64,000 bases of DNA. Origin: Prostheceraeus crozeri (lineage: Eukaryota > Platyhelminthes > Polycladida > Euryleptidae). The first letter of the stretch is position 1, and each line of letters opens with the position of its first letter. The position numbers and the translations under genes are program-made. The stretch spans positions 62,001-126,000 of the forward strand of contig CAJQUW010005318.1 of the NCBI GenBank assembly GCA_907163375.1, written 5' to 3'. The notes beneath the pieces are model-generated. The model searched no databases. It had not been told where the DNA came from and saw only the letters and a list, made by a program, of their open reading frames with translations. Shown here in pieces: positions 1-12,561 of the stretch.

Positions 1-2686
1 CTCTTATCACTGAAAAAGCTATCTCTACAAAAGAAGCAACTGCATGTGAAAGATGACTGAGTAATACCCAGAGTGCTGACTAATTAAGTTCACTAGTTGA
101 ATTAACCGACAGTCAATAGCAATTGTGGGACTTGTGCGATGTGCAGGGTAATATCCATTATGCACTAATAACTACATAGGAGTTACCTGCTTACAAAACT
201 ATACATTATATCTCTATATGCGATGTCCCAAGTTAGTCTCCTTAGAAAGCAGAAATGATTGTTGAAGAAGTTGTATATGTGTTGAATTTTGGGAGACCAC
301 TGTATATGTTCCAATCTTTACAAATTTGTGACTAAAGTGATGAACATTATAACACTCTATAACGTCTATGCAGATTCTTATCTATACATACAGTGCATTG
401 CATGTATTTGTGACTAGTGATGAACTACTTGACTCTCTATAACCCATTTGCACTGCAATGTATCTTCGAAAGATGATTGCATGATTACTTCAGGATGACA
501 GTTATTGCACCTTTTCATATACATTTCATCCTTGTTACTTGCACATAGCTCTGAGGTGACAAGCTCCGAAATTTCTTTTAATTTTCACTTATAATTTTGT
601 GAATAGAGAGGTTCGCATGAGAATGCTGTCGAGTATGGGTGTGCTATTATATGAATAGGTAGAATAATGTTGTGTGACTGGATAATCTTATTGCATGAAT
701 TCTTTTGATCATCTTCTATCAAATTGTGTCATATCTATATCTCCCTTGTTGTTGAGAACCATATTTTCATCTACATGTAAATAGAACCATTTCTTTACGA
801 CTTTCGTTTGCTTCGGTATTTGATGTGTACTCGAACAATAGGCCTACCTCTCTCTTTCTGTCTGTAATCTATCAAACATTGTCCACCTCAGCCTCATATA
901 AATGAATGTTCATTGTGCGCATGTTCTTATAAATACTGCATCATTACATGTGTTCCTGACAATTTTATCGCGTATATTTTTATAGCCTCTGCTTTTCTAC
1001 TACGAGACCTCTTCTCTTGATTGTAATCTTCCATCTTCTCTATCAGCAGAGCAATATCATTCATGTGTATCAACCTCTGAACAATTAATTATCTTCCTGC
1101 ATATGATGCTTTCTGTCAATCTGATGACGTGGACGTCATCCTACAAAGGACGAACGTATGTGACCTCTGCTCTATCGTGTATATTTCCATTTATCGGCGA
1201 ACGGAGAGAATTTACACTCTCCTGAATTTTGATATCAGGTTAACGCTTTTGATGACTTGTGAATCAGATGGCGAGACGGAAAGAGAAGATGCACACGGTT
1301 ACTATCGTGGCATCTAAATCTGCTTTGATTGCTGATCCCCATAACGGTCCAATGACGGGCAGAGCAGCTCCGCGGGATCCTCGATGGTCAATACGCGGCG
1401 GTGGTTACCAACGACCAGTACAGAATGATGACCCAAGCCAAATTTCGATATTTAAAGTGAAGCCCAGAAACCTAGACGTCACGGATCTGCTATCCTTCCT
1501 TCCTCTTCCGTATCTTCTCCTTATTACTTGTAAGTCTCGTCGTAGTTGAACTGAGGTTTCAATACACATATATTATTTGAAACGCCTTTTTGTCTTCGGA
1601 TTTCCTTATAGTTGAACCGCATCGGATTTGAACTCGAGGGGATCGAATACCTACCTGTCTTATATATAGAATAAGACGAGGTTGCAATACTTACTCTATT
1701 ATCGGTAGTATATAAATTGGCAAAATTTAGCATTTTTCAAAACTGCTCAAATATTTTTTTGGACCACAGGAACGCATCTTCGCAAAAAACTGAATATTTT
1801 CAAATAAAAAGTTTCACTGTATACAGATACCTTTTTGAGTCGACACTATACCTACATATACTTACTCTATGCTTTTTTGAGTCGACATCATGATTAATGT
1901 TCGATGTCTGTGGTTTGGTTACGTTTTGCTAAGATTATGCGAACATGTTGAAAATTCCATACCCTGAGTAACTGAAACTAGAAGAACCAGGTTGATTTCG
2001 TTGGTTCTTGCTGAGATATCAACTAGGCATGATAACTAGGACTGATAGTATGCAATGGCGTCGCGTGCTCCCAGACCATGGGGCTTCACTCGGCATTGGA
2101 ATACTATTTCTATACCAAACACTTCTATGTTACAACATTAATTTTCGTGAATTTAAATGAATTTTTAATAACAACATCCCGAATAGTTTCCTGTGTTTCT
2201 CACGGCCGGTCAGCCACTCACATGTTCGAAATTTTGATATATTAAAATTCTTTCTCAGTGACTACTTTCATTTTATATCAGGTGTTGACCTACCTTGCTT
2301 GACGACTGTCATCTTTTCAGTATATTCCCTTCAGACGAAAGGCGTGGTTATGATCTCATCTGCAGTACTCAACATAGCGTCTCATCAATCAAATAAAAAC
2401 AAATTATGGAATTCTACCGAATCTGGGTTTTCGAGTCAGATGCATTGCTGCATTCATTGGAGAACGCTCATCATCTGATCACAGTCTTGTCTAAACGTAG
2501 TGATGCAAATGGAAAATTTTCCACTGGAAAATTTTAAAATTTATTTTTCGGTGATTGACGTTTTTTCCTTTGTTTTGGAGACTTATTTTAGTCGTTTGAA
2601 AAGACTATGTAATATTCAAAGACCGAAAACTTCTCTATCATCCCTGTATGTCAACTCCTGTAACCAACTGCACCTTTTCCATGTCT
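1..2686. other. Host-like intergenic DNA, no gene recognised
   Basis: AT-rich sequence on both strands. Open frames here are short. The longest plus-strand one, about 96 codons at 1259-1549, has no motif or family resemblance that I can see. No tRNA, rRNA or transposon ends were recognised. Confidence 0.6.
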
Positions 2687-2844
2687 ATTTCAGATCTTTC
2701 CAAATGAATTTCAGACATAAGATGGATTTCAGATTTCTCTAGCTGAATTTCAGATATCTGTTGGAAGCACAGACGAAAATATGTTAAATTCAATTGGAGA
2801 TTCATCTGGATCATATCTGAAATTCATTTGGGCAGATCTGAAAT
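2687..2844. repeat. Imperfect inverted repeat (hairpin-forming)
   Basis: The arm at 2687-2724 is an imperfect reverse complement of the arm at 2803-2844. Both carry the words ATTTCAGATCT and CAAATGAATTTCAG. About 80 bp separate the arms, and further copies of TTTCAGAT lie between and beside them. It could be a foldback MITE remnant. No target duplication was found. Confidence 0.6.
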
Positions 2845-4820
2845 CGAATTTGAACTATCTGAACCATCTGAACTAGAAATGGAAGATGTGTATCCTCAGC
2901 AAAGATGTTGGACAATAGGCCAGAAGTTAAAGGCTATCATAGATATTCTTTTACTCATCTCAGATATCTTTACTTACCAAATATCTAACGAGTTTACAGT
3001 CTTCATGTCTTCCAAAATGGTCGCTCATGAATGCTGCGTGGACTTGCTTATACTTCACTTGTTCATCAACAAATGAAGAATTTCTTTCACAGATCCACGC
3101 TGCATAATAAAGCTAATAAGTAAACTCCAAAATGAAGTACATTATTTTTGCTCCAGATCTTTCACAGTGCATGAAATTGTACCCTTATTGTAAAGCAAGA
3201 TTCACGTTATCCAAAACGGTGTCTGTGTGATAATTAAAAATGCTAACAAAATGGCACAAATAGCCACTGTGGCAAAGGAATGTTCAAAAATCCGCGGACG
3301 GAACTCGCATTGCTACGATCGCTTTAATCAAAATAATGATGAAATTAAGAGTTTTAGACCCAATTTATTGGTACGCAGCTGCCTCGGCAGTGGAAGCGCT
3401 CAAACTATAAGGCAGCTATCAAAAAAAAATCAAAACTTTCAAAATTTTCCAAATTTTTCCATAATTTTCCACGGAAAATTTTGATTCAAAATTTTCCGGA
3501 AAATTTTCATCACTATCTGAGCGTCAGCCATCTGTTACCGTCGACGTAGTGCCTCTCTAACATTAAGCGAATCCGGGAACAATTGGGTTGCACTTCCCTT
3601 ACTATATTTAGGTACCGTGCCTCGATCAAAAATCGTGTAGAATTTCATTGCAAAAATTGGAGAAGGCAAAGCATTATGTCTATCGGGAAAGCCAACATTG
3701 TCGCGGGCGCGTGCGCTAACTGCCTCACACACACACAGCTCTCTTTCAGTGTCTGAACATCAGTGGTCTGGACACACGACTGGCTTGTGTGTCTAATTTT
3801 TTGAAGAAAACATCTGTGATTCGAGCACGTGCTGCAAAACTGTTCACTCTGAGATTAAGCGTCTGATTTTGAGACGGAAAGCTGTGCACAGCTATCACGA
3901 GAAGCAATCGAATTTAAATGAATGATGACACTTTTCATTTTTATAATTGTTGGAAAATTATTTTTGAGGATGCGCCGAAAGCCTCGCAGGTACGGAGAAG
4001 ACGCCACTGATAGTATGTGATAAATCAGCTGATAGCAAACTGCAGATCCAGGACAACGGTCTATTAAGACCACTTCAAATAGAAGGGAAGCTCCCTTAGA
4101 AGTTCTGATTGTAAACAGAGCAATACTCTAGGCTTCATAAGAGTATACTTTACTGTACAAATTCATTTTCTTGTGCTTCATTATTTATAGAGATCTCTTT
4201 GTTCTTTGTACATGCATTTTTCTTGCAGTATTATAAGACGTAAATAATAGTTTACATGAACTGTTTTTGCTATTTGAAGAAATGATTATACCAGAAAAAG
4301 TAAAGAAAAGTAAATTTTCTTTTACTTATAATTACAATTATCACGCCGAAAAGCAAGGAGACCTTTTTTTTCATCATCAGCCTTCTGGTCTGATCAACAG
4401 AATGAACAATCGCCAACTCCTGTTAACGGCTATCCTCTACAATGATTATACCAGCTGGTATAAATTGCACGTGTCTGTAATTTGGAAATTCTAGACCTGC
4501 ATCACTCTAACATGGACACAGGTCTATGTAATAGACGACATTGGGTGTCTGGGAAGCCTCGAGAACAGATTTAATTTGAGAATGGCATTGAAAAAATTGA
4601 ATCTGCTCGGTCACCAGAATAAACCTTTTTTTTCTTTTTAAGTTGCATCTCTTTCGAACCCACATGGAGAGGACGTCTCCAACTGTATTATTTGACAAAA
4701 ACAACTGCACTGAGGGCGCTTAGATAGTGTTTGATACGCAATTGGCAGCAAAGAATTTGTTGCGTACTCGCGTTCAGATAATCTGTCCTGAGGATTGTAT
4801 ATAATACGCTGAACAGCACA
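2845..4820. other. Intergenic DNA, no gene recognised
   Basis: Nothing with coding support. Local runs of TTTTCCA/TGGAAAATTTT near 2515-2540 and 3440-3510 make short low-complexity inverted words. Short open frames on both strands lack motifs. Confidence 0.55.
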
Positions 4821-4828
4821 GCTAGGCC

Positions 4829-5385
4829 CCTGACTGGAATCTTTACATCAAGCGCGCCGGATTGTGCGCCGGGCTTATGAGCCCGCGCGCGCCGCGCGCC
4901 GGTACCAAATACTATTTATAGATTATTCCAAACTAAGGCGCGCCGGGAGCTAAATCTATTTATAGATCCTTCCGGATTAAAGTGCGCCGGCACCAAATTC
5001 CATTTATAGATTCTACTCAGTAAAAATCCGCATGATGTTTTTAGTGCGCGCCGTAACCGAACACAGTAATTTAACTTGAACGAGTACGTTTTCATCCTTT
5101 CATTCGCAATATTTGTTGCGTTATATTTGCACGAACGAATAGTATCCTAAAATGTACTTCATCAAAGGCCAAAGCGCGCCGCGCCGGCGCGCCGGGAAGT
5201 GCGCTATTTATAGAAATTCCAAGATCCTGGTGCGCCAGCGCGCCGGGAAGTATCCTATTTATAGAAATTCCAAGATCCCGGTGCGCCAGCGCGCCGGGAT
5301 ATGTTCTATTTTTAGAAAATATCGCTTATCGAGCGCGCCGGCGCGCCGGATTAATCCAGCAAAACATGTAAAGATTCCAGTCGGG
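4829..5385. mobile_element. MITE-like non-autonomous element, 557 bp, with 8-bp target duplication
   Basis: The termini are 20-bp inverted repeats (4829-4848 and 5366-5385) with 19 of 20 bases matching; the left one reads cctgactggaatctttacat. They are flanked by a perfect 8-bp direct repeat, GCTAGGCC, at 4821-4828 and 5386-5393. The interior is unusual: GC-rich GGCGCGCC-type blocks alternate with the AT palindrome CTATTTATAG. In the left half these come at about 44-bp spacing. In the right half they form a 51-bp tandem repeat starting near 5187, 5238 and 5289. The 8-bp duplication fits the hAT superfamily, but no transposase is encoded. A frame of 84 codons across the repeats is a repeat artefact. 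Confidence 0.75.
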
Positions 5386-5393
5386 GCTAGGCC

Positions 5394-5697
5394 TCCCATG
5401 AGATGAAAATTTCATGTGTTGGCTTATCAAGGCAAAATGAAATTCAAAAGCATTGCATGGTATAAATTGAATTTAAATATTTGGTGAATTACACATTATT
5501 ATTTGAGATAGAATATTTTTTTTTGTAGGCCTACACACTTAAATGAAAATTTATGTCACACTGACACGCATGTTGGAACATAAGGTGAACTGATTATTCC
5601 AAGTGTACTTATATTTTCAAGCCCACATAGGAGTTTTAAATACCATCTGCAGTGCAATGAGTGATATGTTCTTGAATATGTAATGATAAACTGATAA
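5394..5697. other. Spacer between two small transposons
   Basis: AT-rich sequence between the MITE-like element and the hAT remnant. I see no gene or repeat in it. Confidence 0.5.
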
Positions 5698-5705
5698 CCA
5701 CACAC

Positions 5706-6602
5706 CAAGGGCGGATCCAGGAGCTCATCCTAGGGGGTGCGGTGATTTTAGAAGTCATAGTATAGTTGTAAATACTTACACCCGTAGCGTAGGTCCACTG
5801 TACAAGATTGTTTCAATGTCATATAATGAGTAACTCAGCCAATTTTTCTAGGGATAGGTCGCACATTCCAATGGAAATCATTCTGTATATATTGTATTGT
5901 ACAATGTACATTGTACAAAATTATTATAATAATATCAGTTGAGAAATGAAGCACACGTGAGCTTACTAATTAATCGGCAGTTTATTCAACACACTTGAAA
6001 AACTAAATGACGACAATTAAAAATAAAAAACAACATCAGTGGAAGCTACTTACCAGATCAGATTTTATTTTAATTATAGGACACTATTTCACCGTTGGAA
6101 CCTTGATTGCTTATTCGAAAGCAGTGAAAAGTACAAAACTGTACCGAAAGTATAAAAATTGCATTTTTTGTCTTGCTTTAAGATAACAACGAATACCCGT
6201 GTAAATCGATTGGTCATCGTCGGTCACACTGTCAAATCAGTGATGATAAAACAGGATAAGGAATTACAGAACAAAATTCTTCTTTCGTGATGATGTAGCA
6301 AAAACATCAATTATTTTGTTTGTGTCTGGCAAGCTGTCTCTGTTACCCTGTAACAAGACCAAAGCTTCCAAGCGTTCCTCATGCATAGAACTTCGAATGT
6401 TCGTCAATGTCCGTTCCACCTTACTGAACAATCTTTCAGCCTCGCAAGTTGATACAGGCAAAGTTGCACGAATCGACGGGAGATTCGACTTGCCAGTACA
6501 TATATGAAATTTACCGACTCAAGGAAAGGAGATGTTCAATGTTACTTCTATCTTGAGGGGGGCGACCGCCTATTTCGCCCCCCCCCCTTGGATCCGCCAG
6601 TG
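5706..6602 (-). mobile_element. hAT transposon remnant, 897 bp, with perfect 8-bp target duplication
   Basis: The left end reads CAAGGGCGGATCCAGG and the right end, on the minus strand, reads CACTGGCGGATCCAAGG. These are recognisable hAT-type terminal inverted repeats. An exact 8-bp direct repeat, CCACACAC, flanks the element (5698-5705 and 6603-6610). Inside, the minus strand encodes only the last part of a hAT transposase. The element is therefore an internally deleted, non-autonomous copy. Confidence 0.85.
6264..6509 (-). pseudogene. hAT transposase C-terminal dimerisation domain fragment
   Basis: The readable stretch of about 80 codons contains LPVSTCEAERLFSKV followed by an RSSM...RLEALVLL segment. 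This is the conserved hAT C-terminal dimerisation (hATC) region, as in ZMYM1- or THAP12-like domesticated relatives. The ribonuclease-H-like catalytic core and the BED or zinc-finger N-terminus are absent. Upstream in this frame the coding signal is lost near 6510. It lies wholly inside the element with hAT ends, so it is the remaining tail of that element's own transposase. It is not expected to be active. Confidence 0.8.
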
Positions 6603-6603
6603 C

Positions 6604-6680
6604 CACACACCGCACTCATCAGTCATTTAAGAGGCAGTTCAAAGGAACAGTCATTAAATGGCTGATGAGTGTGGTGTGTG
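6604..6680. repeat. 27-bp-arm hairpin beside the hAT insertion
   Basis: The arms at 6604-6630 and 6654-6680 are reverse complements with two mismatches, separated by 23 bp. The right-hand hAT target duplication (6603-6610) overlaps the left arm, so the hAT element landed at the edge of this palindrome. Confidence 0.75.
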
Positions 6681-7530
6681 TCATTTGAATAATTATTTAT
6701 TTTTATGATAAGTTTATTGCTCCCACATTTTTTAACAACCATAATCTGAATTTTCAGATATAAATTGATCATTATAGATGATCATTTCGAGTGTTAGCAC
6801 TAAAAATACCCGAAGATGATCGTCTGTTTCGACTGAATGATCACACGATTGCCACATCATGTCGCAAGGACTTTTCTCACGCTTTTGCTGATCATGCCAA
6901 GTCTATCATTCAATGAGAGCCCCCATATAATTGTAGTGTGTTGATTAATAAATGGCAAGTGTGCGCCATAAACGCGTCCTCTTTTATCCAGACAAATGTT
7001 TCGCCATTGACAGAGTAAAAAGAGAAGATGGTGCGAGTTATGAAATATAAGGAATCATAGCCTCAAATTAATATGGATTTCTCGTCATTATGGCAGGAAG
7101 CCTGGAATTCATAGTGCTTTTGTGTCAATGATGACATAAAATTATTGCGTGCACGGTGTACAAAATGTTGCGTTATTTTGAGTAGACAAGGGAATACCGA
7201 CCTTTTCGAACCCACTTTCATACTCAAGATAAAACTGTGCATATGTACATGAAATACATGTACATATATAGGCCCCTATCTATCGCAGAATTAAGTTCAA
7301 ACTCAAATACTGTTTACCTCAGGCTGAAATTTCTTTGTAAACATAGATTCTTTGTCCTCTTTATCTAAACAAGTGGAATATGGATGCAATTGATAGAAAG
7401 GTGAAGCAGAAAATCCTTTGCTGCACATAGAAATGTGCGTGCTCACCTTAAGGACTGTGTAGGTGCTGCCAAATATCTGCTGTCTATGAAATGTCATCCG
7501 ATGATGCAAAGTGTCCCCAGTCTAACCTTC
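6681..7530. other. Intergenic DNA
   Basis: AT-rich sequence between the hAT remnant and a second hAT-like end. No coding or repeat signal is recognised. Confidence 0.5.
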
Positions 7531-9140
7531 CAGTGGCGGTCCGAAGGGGGGAGATGCCGGGATGTATCCCCCACTAGCCCAAAGCATTGTGATACAAAAT
7601 TTGAATATTCAATTTATCAATTTAACATCAACATATTCTACATCTAGCTTTCAAGCAATAATTTGGCAATCTATCTCTGCACTGAAATAGTACAAAAGTC
7701 GTGGGGCGAAACGTACTCTATCTCGCTACTTCATTTCCGCTTATGTCACTGATTTAGACCTTATCAACTTAGAGACATGTAAAACCAAGGAATGCAGCGG
7801 CCTGCGCAATAGGTTTGTTTATCCTTGGCAACTCAGATGTTGATGACCTGCTGCGATATTGCGTATCCTACATGATGCACTTGATTTAACAGATGTTCTC
7901 CCCATCAGCTTTGTGATGCAAGAAAGTTGACCAAGTGCTTTCAAATCCGTGCCACATGTGTGATGGAATGCCAATTTGAACGACAACAGCATGTATATGT
8001 CATTCGATTCGCTCTCTATTTCTTAAATGTTGGTGCCGATGGATCACTTAACACATTTCAAGATAGAACTTCTATCGTGATCAATTAGCGGATTTCGTTA
8101 TCCTAACTCTCTGAGATTTTCTGCATTTTGATTGGCACTTGGATTTCGTCGTGCCAACAATTAAAGCCTGGGGTTCGGACAACTCAAATTTTGATGAATG
8201 GTTGGATGAATCACATGGACCATACAAAGCATCGCAAAAGTAAGCGGACTTAATAGGAGTTACATTGAATGTTCCACGCCTCGCATTTCGGCAAGCTCAT
8301 AGAAACAATGTTGCTGCCAAGGATGTAGAACAATACTTCCGAAGAGCTATTTGGTTTCCATATCTAGGTACCATACGTGAATCTTTTCGGACGCGTTCCT
8401 CTACGCACTTCACTCTCGTGTCAAAGATGACTGTCTTAATTCCATCTAATTCGTCTTCAACCTCGTCATGGAATGATCTACTCCCAACCTTCCGGATGTA
8501 TCAAAAATTGCTTGGTTCACCGAATGAGGAGGAAGTGAGAATAGAATTTTTCAACTGGTTCCAGTTTTGCAAAAATGGAGGTCACAAACCATCTACACCT
8601 TTGGAAGCTCTTGACATTGTACCCGAAAGGTTTGTGTACAATATGGGGATATTTCAAAGTGCAGGTTAAACGAAAAATATGATAAAATTCAACCACTTGC
8701 AGTATCATGTGCAATTGATTAATCGTTAGTCAATATTCAAGGAGCTATATATCATGAAGAAGTGATTGAAATCTATAATATTATGTTCCTAAATATACTT
8801 AAGTATATTATGTTAATGCTGGAAGTAGCCTATGCCTCTAAGGCTGAACAAATACATGTTAAGTATGCAACATATGCACAATGCATGCTTCTACAATTAA
8901 CATCATTGCAATATGAATATATGCAGAGTGAATTCTGTCAGTCTTCCGATGTGCGATTCTACTTTCTTGTCTTAACAGCATCTTATATCTATTTCAAACT
9001 GCATTTTCCTTTGTACCTCCTTTCAGGATGCCCAATATCAGGAAAATGCTACAGATATTTAGCACGATTCCAGTGACGACATGCTCTGCAGAAAGAGCCT
9101 TCAGTGCCATGAAGCTGGTGAAAGAATTTAAATATGAATA
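7531..9140 (+). mobile_element. Second decayed hAT transposon copy (partial)
   Basis: The sequence at 7531 begins CAGTGGCGGTCCGAAGGGGGG, which resembles the hAT terminal repeat seen at 5706 and 6602. Plus-strand hAT transposase remnants follow between about 8200 and 9138. No matching right terminal repeat is visible, because AT-rich minisatellite DNA follows directly. The right end has probably been lost. Confidence 0.55.
8265..9138 (+). pseudogene. hAT transposase remnant (ZMYM1/THAP12-like)
   Basis: An open stretch at 8265-8669 contains VEQYFRRAIWFPYL followed by LPTFRMYQKLLGSP, matching the middle of ZMYM1/THAP12-type hAT transposases. After a frame-disrupted interval, a frame near 9026-9138 reads FSTIPVTTCSAERAFSAMKL. 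This is the hATC dimerisation motif. Several stops and frame changes separate the two pieces, and the zinc-finger N-terminus is missing. The assignment rests on the hATC motif and on the order of the blocks. The copy is inactive. Confidence 0.65.
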
Positions 9141-9164
9141 ATAACTTTTAGATATAAAATAATT

Positions 9165-9400
9165 TTTAATATTTCTACTAAGTTAATATTTATTTAGTTA
9201 GTTATACTAAGATAAGTTTCATTTAGTTATACTAAGATAATATCTATTTATTTATACCAAGATAATATCTATTTATTTATACCAAGATAATATCTATTTA
9301 TTTATACTAAGATAATATCTATTTAGTTATACTAAGATAATTTTTATTTAGTTATACTAAATAATTTTTATTTATATTCAAATAATGAATTTATACCCCA
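9165..9400. repeat. 25-bp AT-rich minisatellite
   Basis: About eight or nine degenerate copies of a 25-bp unit containing TACCAAGATAATATC and TATTTATTTA. Adjacent units differ by single substitutions such as TACTAAG for TACCAAG. It sits exactly between the hAT remnant and the AT-rich viral relic. Confidence 0.8.
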
Positions 9401-9583
9401 AAGAGTCTTAAGTATTCCGGAAGAGAAGAGAGTCTCGGAAATACCTCTTATGAGTATAGGAACACAAATTCCGTAATGTTCCGGAGGTCATATAGAGGTA
9501 AAATACACTCAAAAGAGTGTCAGATTATGAGTCCGGACTGCAAATTAATATTGCTATGATTTTTTTTAAAAATTTTTAAAAAA

Positions 9584-10843
9584 ATGGAAAAAGCAAATTT
9601 AGATAAATTATATTCGCCCGTATCATCTAGTTCGTCATATTCGACGAGATCATCGGGATTTGAAAATAAATGTTTTGATAATAACAATAATCCATGTATA
9701 GATGTTAATCTTTTGTTTGAATTACAAGCTGAAATATTTAAAGAACAGAGTAAAGGTTTACCTAATATTGATACCAACTATTGTATATTTCCAGGTGATC
9801 CATTTATAAAATTTATGGATATTGTCAGCAAATATAATGATGTTGCATATGTAGAACTGAATTAGTAATACTGATTGGATTGAAACTAAAATTATCAATT
9901 ATATCAACGAGAATTAGTAAAAAATTAAAATCTTTTTCAAAATCTAAAATTAGATAATTTGTTGATGAATTAAATCAATATAATATTCATATTGAAAGCA
10001 AAAAACATAATGATGAATTATTATGCCAAGTATACTGCATATTGTTATTTATATGCCAAGTATTATGCCAAGTATACCAAGAGATACTGTTTATAAAAAA
10101 GAAACATCTGAAATGCCTCAAAGATATGATAATGATACTTATATAGGATTATATTCAAATTTAAATATTAATTCATTAAAATCATATATCAATGGTTTAG
10201 CACAACAAGAAATAATTTATATGTGGACAACACCTTTTACTATTAACAATGACCATAATCATAATCATAATAATCCTGTGAATCATATTGAAGAGCATAA
10301 TAATCTTGAAGAACATAATTCATCCAATAATGAAAATAGTTCACATGCACAACCCAGTCATGAAGACTATAATAAATTAAATGGTTCTAATAATCTTAAT
10401 AATTCTAATGATTCAAATATTTATAATGCTAGCGTTAAATTTATTTCAGATAATCATTTTGAAACATCTGAAAAAGGTGTAAATGGTAAAAAGATTATGA
10501 AACTTTAAGTGAAGAAAAATTCATATCTCAACATGATATTAATACTACATATAATCAAAATATATCTAAATTTCATTTTCCTACAATTGAAAATAATAAT
10601 GACGGAATAGTCGAAGATCCTATTAAACAATTATGTGTTGGGTCTACAAAATTTAAATTAGGATTTACATCTAATCAATTTAAAATTTTATCATCTTTGA
10701 TAAAAACTAGAAATGATTCAGATTATGATGGTGTTATTAAATTTTCCAAAAGAGATCAAAGACCAATATTTTTCTCTATTATAGAAGGTTATTTAAAAAT
10801 TTTGAATTATATTTTCCTGATCTTTAACAACTTTTCCAAATAA
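9584..10843 (+). pseudogene. Asn-rich proteins of the AT-rich viral relic, broken
   Basis: Three coding-like blocks lie in tandem. The first (9584-9865) is Ser/Asn-rich. The second (10023-10508) has a His/Asn-rich stretch with alternating NH residues. The third runs from about 10503 to 10843 in another frame and stays open to a stop at 10841-10843. Frame changes and stops between them suggest one or two original genes. A short word, ATGCCAAGTAT, repeats three times near 10020-10080. I recognise no family. The final part overlaps a minus-strand coding block. Confidence 0.4.
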
Positions 10844-11191
10844 ATTAATAATTTTACCATTTGTTAAAAGTTTACGTATATCATTTACTACAGTAATAAA
10901 ACATACATTATCATATTTAATTTCATTTGGATTAAAAAGATTTATTAAATCTTCTTCCACTTCATCCTTAATTCTTTCATTTTCAAAAACATCAGTAATA
11001 GGAGTTTCTAATGTTTCTTTTGTTCCACGTTTCTGTTTTTTTAATACTACGTTTCAGTCTTTTAATACGTTTCTGTTTTTCTTTAATCCATTTCTGTTTC
11101 TTTAATGAAGCAATTTCTTCATCAAATTCTACAATTTTTTTATTAATTCATTCATTCTAGCTTCCGAAGCTTTAATCATTTTAAGATTCAT
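10793..11191 (-). pseudogene. Lys/Glu-rich coiled-coil protein of the viral relic, frameshifted
   Basis: The likely start is an ATG at 11191. A charged helical segment rich in Lys, Glu and Arg follows and changes frame at least twice around 11040-11150. A clean block of about 80 codons then reads to a stop at 10793-10795, including LINLFNPNEIKYDNVCF and IRKLLTNGKIINLFGKV. The block has strong codon structure but no family that I recognise. Confidence 0.45.
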
Positions 11192-11258
11192 ATTTTTTTA
11201 AAGAAAATTATGATTTTTTATTCAAAATGAAATTATGATTTTTTTATTCAAAAAGAAA

Positions 11259-11581
11259 TTATGATATTATTTTAAAATTTGAAATAAATAAAGGTATATT
11301 CAATTGTTGTAATGTTTTTAAATCACAAACTGTTAAATGTTCTTTATTTATTAACCACCATAAATTATTAAAGGCTGGAAATACTCTAAAACTTCTCAAA
11401 CGAAGTGGAAACTCATTTGTTCTTTCATAACTTTTTATACCATTTTTTATTTTATAGTCTTTGACGAATTGCATATATCTTCGGTGATAATAAAATTTAA
11501 TTTCTTGTTTAGAAGAGGATTTGTAGGATGCCTATAATCTTTTAGAACTGGTACATGTTCTATCTTGTACTCATTCCACAT
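11259..11581 (-). pseudogene. Unknown protein of the viral relic, frameshifted
   Basis: An ATG at 11581 opens a frame (MWNEYKIEHVPVLKDYRHP...) that must shift near 11510 to continue into the open stretch ending at 11259, which contains PLRLRSFRVFPAFNNLWWL. It is rich in aromatic and basic residues. No family recognised. Confidence 0.4.
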
Positions 11582-11675
11582 TTTGTATTTTTTTAGTAAA
11601 AAATTTCACTACAGCGAAAAGTTCAATGTAGAAACATTATTCATTCACTCCGCAAAAATATTCTCTATAACTCTA

Positions 11676-12421
11676 TCATGTATTTTTTTTATCAATATTA
11701 ATTGTAATGAAACCATAATCTTTTGACCAACAATTACTACACGAATGTTTAAAGTCATCTTTATCTCTTATGCACAAATCTCTTAACAAATCACTTAAGT
11801 TTCTTGAATTAATTTCAAATAGCATAAATATATTCGTATTCTTTCTAATAACACTTCTGTCTAATGAATACATACTTTGCGTTAAATAAAAAACACTACA
11901 GTTATGATGTCTACCTCTTGTAAAATAATTTCTCTGAATTGTCTGATTTCTATCATTAACACAATCATCAAAAATTACACAATGTTTCATTCTTATATCT
12001 AATTTTAAGGATCTTGCATATTACCGCTATCATCTATTAATTGTATCTTTATGTGTTTATTTTTATTAGATTCTACTAATTGTATATTTTTCGCTGCTTC
12101 TTCACAATACGAACTTATTTCCTCTTCATATTCAGATTTTTCATATTCTTCAAATAGGGAAGCAATTGCTGTTTTTTTAAGATCATTTTCAAATCCATAT
12201 TTTAAAAATTGATAAACAGGTTGTTCTGCTGTTGTTGCATAAATTATAAGATTATTATAATCTAAAAAGTTTGGAGTAGTTAGAATTTTAAATAATAGAT
12301 ATGTTTTTCCGCATCCTGATCATCCGCAAATAACTGACAAAACTTTATTGGATAGATTTCGATGATGATTGAATTTCACTTTTTTATTTAATGCTAGGTT
12401 TGTAGACATTTCTTCACTCAT
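11676..12421 (-). pseudogene. Packaging ATPase (FtsK/HerA, A32-like), disrupted
   Basis: The gene would pump the viral genome into a preformed capsid. It starts at an ATG at 12421. The Walker A P-loop is readable as SGCGKT near 12320, but a TGA stop lies in frame just before it. A second break, a frameshift near 12000, separates the N-terminal half from the C-terminal half. That half carries the Walker B segment VIFDDC and a conserved SVFYLTQS sensor-like segment. The remaining length of about 248 codons is normal for Polinton packaging ATPases. Both breaks argue for a dead gene. It belongs with the neighbouring capsid-like gene in the AT-rich relic. Confidence 0.75.
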
Positions 12422-12561
12422 TTTTAATAAAACAATTTTTATTTTTATTTATTTTCTATTTTTCTTAAGAAGAAGAAGAAAATTAAACTTCTCTAACCAT
12501 AAGATCTATCATAATCTTTTCGCCTCCAACATTTATTTCTTGTCCTTTCTCATCCGTAATT

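Noticed and set aside
1129..1549. Short overlapping frames as a host gene
   Set aside because: No start context, splice signals or family resemblance. Length is within chance for this composition.
5152..5406. 84-codon frame with repeated Arg/Ala-rich peptides
   Set aside because: It is the translation of the 51-bp tandem modules of the MITE and crosses the element's right end.
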